Below are positions 8,837-13,092 of a DNA stretch of 13,092 bases, piece after piece. The position numbers were made by a program, and so were the translations under genes. The stretch is taken from contig NW_003155008.1 in assembly GCF_000003605.2 (NCBI RefSeq), forward strand, positions 1-13,092, given 5' to 3'. Origin of the DNA: Saccoglossus kowalevskii (lineage: Eukaryota > Hemichordata > Enteropneusta > Harrimaniidae). Numbering within the stretch: position 1 is the first letter of the stretch; the number at the start of each line of letters is the position of its first letter. Under the pieces are notes generated by a model. That model had not been told where the DNA came from, made no database searches, and saw nothing but the letters and a program-made list of their open reading frames with translations.

Positions 8837-8970
8837 AATACACCGTTGTGGCGCCGGCGTTGTTGACACCGTCCTAAAAGGGGTGGACCAGATCCTAAAC
8901 GCCGTTGTCACACCGGGCGCAGTACGTGTTTCAGTTAAACAGCGACTCACGGGGATGATAGTGTACATAC
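8837..8970 (+). CDS. Penultimate exon of an unrecognised gene
   Basis: The frame reads IHRCGAGVVDTVLKGVDQIL and continues through NAVVTPGAVRVSVKQRLTGM to VYI. It ends at a strong donor (ATAC then GTAAGTT) one base into a codon. The only acceptor that keeps the frame open is AG at 8835-8836; it follows a GT-rich rather than pyrimidine-rich tract, so the left boundary is the weak point. The segment is clearly richer in GC and CG than its flanks. The residue pattern (alternating Val/Leu with Asp, Lys and Arg) suggests a folded domain, but I do not recognise the family. It splices in frame to 9096-9139. Confidence 0.4.
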
Positions 8971-9095
8971 GTAAGTTGTTGATTAAACATTTTGTTGTTA
9001 TCAAATGTTTTCGTGTTCTAATTCTCTGTCACCACATTTAAAGGCAAAGAGGAATATCATTTCGATTTATTTTGAAAATATTTTCGTCTTCGCAG

Positions 9096-9139
9096 AACTA
9101 GATGGCATAGACACGGGTTCCAATGACTGGGACGACTAG
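9096..9139 (+). CDS. Terminal coding exon of the same unrecognised gene
   Basis: A good acceptor (TTTTCGTCTTCGCAG) ends at 9095. Joined to the last base of the 8837-8970 exon, the codon becomes CAA and the protein ends QLDGIDTGSNDWDD with TAG at 9137-9139. The 125-base intron, the matching phase and an acidic C-terminal tail together support a real gene end. No AATAAA is seen close downstream; the nearest (about 9652) lies inside a retroelement fragment. Confidence 0.42.
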
Positions 9140-9441
9140 GAAGCAAAAAACATATTTTTCTTACACGGGAATTTCTTGGCTTGCTTGTGCATGTGTGTAC
9201 AAATGTTAGTTACACACTCTTCTCGTTAGTTCGTTCCCCTACGCTAGTTGTATTGCTTATTTCAACTGTAATATTCACGGTATTCAAATAGGGGTGTAGT
9301 GAGGTAATTACCGATACATCATTTACAGATGACTAGTCGATGTTTCTGAATAACAGGGATTATTTCTTTCATTTATTCAATCTGTTAAAATTATAATGCC
9401 GGCGCGCCTCCCCTTAAATCCACACGTGCTTGTGATAAAAT
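9140..9441. other. Stretch without a recognised gene
   Basis: Probably the 3' flank of the preceding gene. It contains an AT-rich segment and, near 9400, GGCGCGCC. Nothing else was recognised. Confidence 0.5.
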
Positions 9442-10020
9442 GACCTGCAAATAAACCTACCAGACTTTTACTATAAAGGCTCTGAAAGTTTGGACAGATA
9501 TACCAAGTTTCGATTACAATAATCAAATATCGAATCGCATTACAAATATTAAAAAGAAAATAAATGAGCTTTTCCTTCGCGGTATTCAAAAAGTAGCATT
9601 AATTGAACATTATTTACCGAACATTCAAAAGCTAACATTATCTGATCTGATCAATAAAAGTTATCAGGACACTAGATATATCACTTAAACGGCATGAATC
9701 ATGCTCTGTTGGTACCCTGGATCCCCCCCCCCCCTCCGCGACATATCACATACTGTACCATCAAATAAATCTTTTAGTATGATTTTTATAAAAAGAGAAC
9801 TTGCTTTTACTTACTTACTTTATGATCTGTCTAAATGTTACGTTTTACCATTCACGATAGTAATTGATACGAAATCTGCAGCATTTCAATTTAAAGTACT
9901 TGACAAAATGCGAAGGTAGAAAACCCAACCTGTTCATTCTGCAACACATCTAGTGAAACTATTGATCACATTTTCAATTGTTAATATGCTTGAGGTTTAT
10001 TGGCCCATCTTCAATGACGT
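9442..10020 (+). mobile_element. Decayed C-terminal part of a second non-LTR retrotransposon
   Basis: Conserved C-terminal blocks of L1-like non-LTR polyproteins appear in order but in shifting frames. DLQINLPDFYYK (9442-9477) continues, after a one-base shift, as ALKVWTDIPSFDYNN (from 9479), which stays open to TAA at 9686-9688. A later frame holds DTKSAAFQFKVLDK (before 9919). Then NPTCSFCNTSSETIDHIFNC (9922-9981) gives a CX2C-X8-HX3C zinc motif, and VYWPIFNDVF follows. Several frameshifts and stops and a C12 run at 9723-9734 make it inactive. It ends just upstream of the EXO1-related promoter region. The family is inferred from motif order; the exact clade is open. Confidence 0.75.
9723..9734 (+). 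repeat. C12 homopolymer
   Basis: Twelve consecutive C residues following GGAT, inside the decayed retroelement. Such runs are length-unstable and prone to sequencing error. Confidence 0.85.
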
Positions 10021-10148
10021 GTTTAACAACAAATAATAATCGGCAATTGTCTCTTAAACCTATTAATTCTAGGCAGACCAGAAATGTTTGGCAACGGCCG
10101 TTTATTAGTGTAACACTAATACTACAGATACTTCGTTATATTATTAGA

Positions 10149-10298
10149 CATATAAGGTGGTGTGAGTCACGTCGCAAAGCATCATGGGAACAAAAAGCGT
10201 GATCGGTTCATTTCACTCGCGGCAGCTATTGTGTACACATCGCTTCGTTGACTTCGCTTTGCTTGTTCAGGTGCGTTCTTCTCAGTTTTCGTCCAATT
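10149..10298 (+). promoter_or_regulatory. Candidate promoter and 5' leader of the EXO1-related locus
   Basis: A TATA-like ATATAAGG lies at 10150-10157. At 10173-10190 the minus strand reads TTCCCATGATGCTTTGCG, which fits the published Staf/ZNF143 consensus YWCCCRNMATSCMYYRCR at 16 of 18 positions. The segment is CG-richer than its flanks and lies directly before the first exon. Function is inferred from position and motif only. Confidence 0.3.
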
Positions 10299-10326
10299 AT
10301 GACTGCATCCTCCCGTTTTGTTAATG
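10299..10326 (+). CDS. First exon of the EXO1-related locus (upstream ATG, short coding or leader)
   Basis: ATG at 10299 opens MTASSRFVN and the exon ends at a near-perfect donor (AATG then GTAAGT) one base into a codon. Two joins are possible. To the acceptor at 10501-10502 (176-base intron), the upstream ATG gives a 37-codon frame that overlaps the EXO1 start out of frame and stops at 10586-10588. To the acceptor at 11860-11861, it enters the EXO1-type frame of that exon in phase (Gly then YSKDRVLSEL) and gives a 78-residue product ending at TAA 12068-12070. In a normal EXO1 gene this exon would be leader sequence, since the EXO1 Met lies in the next exon. Confidence 0.45.
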
Positions 10327-10502
10327 GTAAGTTTTCGTTTTTCCATATTTAGTGACGTTTGTATTTATATGTAGTATCGTATCGTTGTTTTTACCAACGC
10401 CACCGATCATCATTTACATTTGCTCACTGATTCAGAAGGTTGATGTGGCTGGATATCGGTAACAGTCTGCTTTGAACATGATATCAAATATATTGTTTTC
10501 AG

Positions 10503-10663
10503 ATCAGTTATGGGAATTAAAAATCTATTTGGTGAATTACTTGGCGCTGCTAGGCCAGTTGGACTGCAAGAAAAAACACTTTCACTAGATACATACGTTA
10601 TTCTACACATAAAGGATGTTGTGGTTGTGCCACAGAGATAGTGATTGACATACCAACAGATAG
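10503..10663 (+). pseudogene. EXO1: EXO1-like N-terminal exon with a frameshift
   Basis: EXO1 is a 5'-3' exonuclease and flap endonuclease of the XPG/FEN family, acting in mismatch repair and DNA end resection. The acceptor TATTGTTTTCAG ends at 10502 and ATG is at 10510. The protein reads MGIKNLFGELL, then RPVGLQEKTLSLDTYVILH, then, after two extra bases (10609-10610), KGCCGCATEIVIDIPTD. It ends at AG followed by a GTAATA donor. This follows the family pattern MGIxGL, then VDTYxWLHKGAxxCA, then PTDR. Asp27 corresponds to the first catalytic Asp (position 30 in the human protein). Trp of WLHK is replaced by Ile. The 2-base insertion shifts the frame and leads to TAG at 10639-10641, so this copy cannot make EXO1 unless it is a sequencing error. 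Confidence 0.8.
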
Positions 10664-10682
10664 GTAATACTATGCATGATTG

Positions 10683-11420
10683 TTGTTTTTTATTTCACCA
10701 GAAAATATACAATAAATAATATACACAATAATAATAATAGTAATTCTAGTGAGGACCACAGATATAGTTCATACAAACTAGTCTAGTCTGTGGCCCCATA
10801 ATTAATTCATAGCACATTTAACTTAATTAAAGATAAATGAAAAATACTTGTATACTGACTTTTAAAAATGACATGACACATTCATGAGATACAGTTTTAA
10901 CGTATTTTCAAATATGTATCTGCTTTTGATAATTTTTATAGAATCAGGAAGTGAGTTCCAGTTGTTTGCTGCTATATAGGTGATACTGTGTTGATTAGTA
11001 GTAAGATTCATTCTTGGAATATAATAATTGGAACTAGTAGCTTGACAAGTTGCATAGTGAAAAAAGTTTCAAGTAGTGGTCAACATTATGGGCAAACAAA
11101 TTCTTATTAAGATAAAAAACAGACAGGTGTAAAACTTACTGATTTTATACCGGTAGATATCTAAAATATTTAGTTTATTCAACAGGAGGGCAGTGGGGGC
11201 ACGAAAATCTTAAAACGTTATCTGGAGTAGTAGAATTTTGTCGAAAAAGGTTTTGTATGTGTTACCCCATATTTCAATACAGTAAGTAATATGTTGTAAA
11301 ATGAGAGTTGTAAAGCAGGATAAGAATAGATCGTGGAACAAAATGATGAATTTTATACAAAATACCAATTTTAGGTGATATAGTTTCACAAATTTGTTCT
11401 ATGTGTTCTTTCCAATTAAG
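10683..11420 (-). mobile_element. Decayed 3' end of a CR1/L2-like LINE, antisense within the EXO1-related intron
   Basis: Reading the minus strand downward from 11420, the C-terminal blocks of this LINE class appear in order. LNWKEHIEQICETISPKIG and ILYKIHHFVPRSILILLYN lie at 11420-11300. After a frameshift comes IEIWGNTYKTFFDKILLLQ, then LNKLNILDIYRYKISKFYT near 11180-11125. Last is HSITYIAANNWNSLPDSIK, ending NTLKLYLMNVSCHF with TAA at 10862-10864. A 3' tail with an ATT-type short repeat (near 10730) and AATAAAAAAC (near 10690) follows. Several frameshifts show age. The RT core and 5' part are missing, as is usual for 5'-truncated LINE insertions. The pattern of blocks is characteristic; the clade assignment is approximate. 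Confidence 0.85.
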
Positions 11421-11861
11421 GTACTTTGTAGACTCCCTCTATAGTTTTAAACAGCTCGTTTAGTGGCATCTGAAAATTTACAGAAATGTTTCAATCCTTC
11501 AATTTACGAAGTTTGTAAATGTCTGTATATTGTCAACCATCAATTACTGGGACTAGCATAAAACGAGCGATTGAATTAGAATTAAAGATGAGGACATTTA
11601 TAGGGCAAAATGTAAAAAACTAAATGTTTTAGGTTGAGCTGGGTAATGTATTGAATTAATTTTTATACCTAGTGAAATAGAATGCATTTTGGCATAGTCC
11701 AACTACAGAGTTTATAAGGCAGATGCATGTGTTGTGACAAGCTATAACTGAAAGCTGTATGATCATAGTTGTATCAGTTTATGACATTGTTGCAGTATTG
11801 AACTAAACAGTTGCAAATTAACTGTTATGTTTTAATTTAACATCTTCTATTTATTTTCTAG
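11421..11861 (+). other. Rest of the EXO1-related intron
   Basis: AT-rich, no EXO1 exon found here. It ends in a pyrimidine-rich acceptor, CTATTTATTTTCTAG, at 11861. The missing EXO1 core exons (roughly residues 55-260 of the family) should lie between 10664 and 11861 and are not there. Confidence 0.6.
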
Positions 11862-12070
11862 GCTATTCCAAGGACAGGGTTCTATCTGAATTGAAATGTG
11901 GCTATCCCGACACTTACATAGCTGATTTTAGGAAAACTGTGAACACATTCAAATATCATCTAGTGTTTGATATGAAGACCAGGAATATCTTAAATCCATA
12001 TGATAATGATTCCTCTCACCATGACATGCACTACGCTGGAGAGTATCCTTTCAGTTTAATAATGACATAA
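11862..12070 (+). pseudogene. EXO1: EXO1-like exon, segment following the nuclease core
   Basis: Starting two bases into a Gly codon, the frame reads YSKDRVLSELKCGYPDTY, IADFRKTVNTFKYHLVFD, MKTRNILNPYD and HHDMHYAGEYPF. In EXO1 proteins the segment after the helix-hairpin-helix region has the pattern FxxAxNTFxYxLVFDPxxRKLxPLNxY followed by YAGxY, which this exon matches well. The family normally has an intron right after the YAG(Q/E) codon. Here GGAGAG is followed by TATCC, so one G of a GAG-GTATCC donor seems to be missing. The frame then runs on to TAA at 12068-12070. The exon also joins in phase to the donor at 10327, but not to the donor after the N-terminal exon (10664). Confidence 0.75.
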
Positions 12071-12560
12071 AGAACAATACGCTTAGATTCTATTATTATA
12101 AATCTGTCATTGTATCACCATAAGTAACTGTTTAGCTGCAATTTTTAAGTGTTGCACAGGTAAACTATAGCCTACCATGTTTAAATATATAAAAATAAAA
12201 GTTGTAACCTGAAAACAATAAATATTGCCAATTTATTTGATTCTGAGCATCACAGACTCTGGATGATGTATTATAAGTTTATTACGGTATGTGCATACTT
12301 CAAGGTGTGTCCTCTAGACAGTACAGTCGCTTTACGTTGATCCGTACTCGAACTCTGGGCACAATCCACAATCCAAAATGTTGTCAATTATCGATAGCAC
12401 TGTGTTCTTCATAGTTGTTAAAGTACAAAATAATTTACCAGTATATTGATTTCTTAACTCAATACATAGTGTTACCTCAAAATGCAGCATTTAATCTGAC
12501 TCTGGGCAACCTATCAACAAGAACTTTATTGACAATTGTCGCATACGACTTGTTTACCAC
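12071..12560. other. AT-rich flank between the EXO1 remnant and the LTR
   Basis: Two AATAAA hexamers (12194-12199 and 12217-12222) could serve as polyadenylation signals for a transcript ending at TAA 12068-12070. I found no further EXO1 exon here. Confidence 0.5.
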
Positions 12561-12573
12561 TTCTGTGTGACTG

Positions 12574-12588
12574 AGAATGTTCTAGAAC
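12574..12588 (+). promoter_or_regulatory. Perfect three-unit heat shock element, distal
   Basis: AGAATGTTCTAGAAC fits nGAAnnTTCnnGAAn exactly (GAA 12575-12577, TTC 12580-12582, GAA 12585-12587). This is the binding pattern of trimeric heat shock factor (HSF). It lies near the uncertain left edge of the LTR. Confidence 0.55.
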
Positions 12589-12629
12589 CGTACTGTGTCT
12601 GGGTGGAATTTTTAGATGTTGATTGAATA

Positions 12630-12680
12630 GGTAATAGGACACTGTAGAAGGCAATAGGAGGTAATGGAACATTCTAGAAA
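12630..12680 (+). repeat. 30-bp-spaced direct repeat in the LTR U3 region
   Basis: GGTAATAGGACACTGTAGAA (12630-12649) and GGTAATGGAACATTCTAGAA (12660-12679) align at an exact 30-base offset with four to five differences. The second copy contains a perfect heat shock element; the first has a degraded version of it. Repeated enhancer blocks are common in U3. Confidence 0.75.
12666..12680 (+). promoter_or_regulatory. Perfect heat shock element, proximal, with an extra in-phase unit
   Basis: GGAACATTCTAGAAA fits nGAAnnTTCnnGAAn exactly (GAA 12667-12669, TTC 12672-12674, GAA 12677-12679). A further GTTCC pentamer at 12691-12695 keeps the 5-base phase and the alternating orientation after a two-unit gap. 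The element lies about 65 bp upstream of the TATA box, a typical place for HSF sites. Confidence 0.6.
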
Positions 12681-12744
12681 TTTGTAGTATGTTCCAGGCT
12701 CATTATGTATGCTGATGTAATGGTCTATTTATATACAGTGTGGG

Positions 12745-12752
12745 TATATATA
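12745..12752 (+). promoter_or_regulatory. TATA box of the LTR
   Basis: TATATATA followed by GGGGAG. It is downstream of the heat shock elements and about 280 bp before the LTR end, consistent with a start of transcription near 12775-12785. Confidence 0.6.
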
Positions 12753-13033
12753 GGGGAGTTGTTCAGCACTGAGATTAGATCGGAGATCTCGTTGAATTGT
12801 GTTGGAGTTTAAGTATCTAGTTATTGGAGGTTTGGAGTTTTACCGAGTTATTGTACTTGATGTTTGCAGAGTATAATAATACCAGTACCAGTTGAAACCT
12901 CACCTGTTGGCTCCGTGTTCGTATGTTATCATCGCCGCCAGGGAAGTCTTTATGTTACTGTTGCCATTTTGGTATTTGAACCATCACACCTGTACTATAC
13001 CAATTACGGTAATATTACGTTGCGTGTGACATC

Positions 13034-13051
13034 TGGGGGCTCGTCCGGGAT
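13034..13051 (+). promoter_or_regulatory. Primer binding site for tRNA-Pro
   Basis: TGGGGGCTCGTCCGGGAT is exactly the 18-base sequence complementary to the 3' end of tRNA-Pro (ending in CCA) used as primer binding site by many gammaretrovirus-like and some other LTR elements. It starts two bases after the LTR terminal CA, where first-strand synthesis would begin. Confidence 0.93.
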
Positions 13052-13092
13052 CAGTGAAGACATAGAGACAACATGGCCAGCGGGATAATAGA
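13052..13092 (+). mobile_element. Start of the LTR retrotransposon internal region
   Basis: The sequence after the primer binding site is element leader. An ATG in good context (ACAACATGG) at 13073 opens a frame to the window end; it might be the start of gag, but six codons cannot show that. Confidence 0.7.

Larger units (their letters stand above)
12566..13031 (+). mobile_element. 5' long terminal repeat of an LTR retrotransposon
   Basis: The right edge is well fixed. CA at 13030-13031 is followed by two spacer bases (TC) and then an 18-base primer binding site, the normal arrangement at the 3' end of a 5' LTR. The left edge is uncertain (TGTGAC at 12566 is my choice; anything from 12564 to 12594 is possible). 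At about 466 bp the LTR is of usual size. It carries heat shock element motifs and a 30-bp-spaced repeat in the U3 part, and TATATATA at 12745-12752. No canonical AATAAA is seen in it. The body lies to the right of the window, so superfamily (Ty3/Gypsy or a retrovirus-like relative) cannot be judged from proteins. Confidence 0.8.

Noticed and set aside
8807-9004. 65-codon minus-strand open frame
   Set aside because: It lies antisense to the exon at 8837-8970, which is better supported by a phase-matched donor and acceptor.
10410-10610. 66-codon minus-strand open frame
   Set aside because: It is antisense to the EXO1-like N-terminal exon and has no family resemblance of its own.
12864-13088. 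74-codon plus-strand open frame
   Set aside because: It crosses the end of the LTR and the primer binding site, so it is not a natural coding region.

Overview
This window looks like nuclear DNA from an animal, most likely an invertebrate. It is AT-rich, introns carry GT/AG boundaries with pyrimidine tracts, several families of non-LTR retrotransposon are present as decayed fragments, and there is an LTR retrotransposon end and a minisatellite. No bacterial gene organisation is visible. The species cannot be named from the sequence. No complete, uninterrupted protein-coding gene lies in the window.

Layout. Positions 1-970 are AT-rich and without a recognisable gene. Positions 970-2586 are bounded by near-identical 19-bp inverted repeats, each next to TTAA, and look like a cut-and-paste DNA element without a visible transposase. 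Positions 2587-5160 are mostly non-coding, with a possible small minus-strand exon (2814-2856), a broken minus-strand reading frame (3875-4309) and short plus-strand reading frames (4582-4941). Positions 5164-5549 form a fold-back element containing 93-bp-spaced direct repeats. Positions 6280-7134 are a 19-copy, 45-bp minisatellite. It abuts a minus-strand, internally deleted reverse-transcriptase fragment (7135-8074).

Positions 8837-9139 contain two exons that splice in frame and end in a stop codon: the 3' end of an unrecognised gene. Positions 9442-10020 hold the frameshifted C-terminal part of a second non-LTR element, on the plus strand.

The most informative region is 10149-12070. It holds separated pieces of an exonuclease 1 (EXO1, XPG/FEN nuclease family) locus: a promoter-proximal exon, an exon with the EXO1 N-terminus and a strong donor (but a 2-base frameshift), and an exon matching the segment just after the nuclease core. 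The exons that should encode most of the catalytic core are missing. In their place is an antisense, decayed CR1/L2-like LINE 3' end (10683-11420). This is read as a decayed EXO1 copy.

The right edge (about 12566-13092) is the 5' LTR of a retrotransposon whose body continues outside the window. It has a TATA box, an exact 18-base tRNA-Pro primer binding site and two perfect three-unit heat shock elements in the position of an enhancer. The window therefore mainly records a gene remnant and its surroundings worn down by repeated mobile-element insertion, plus one LTR that may be stress-responsive.
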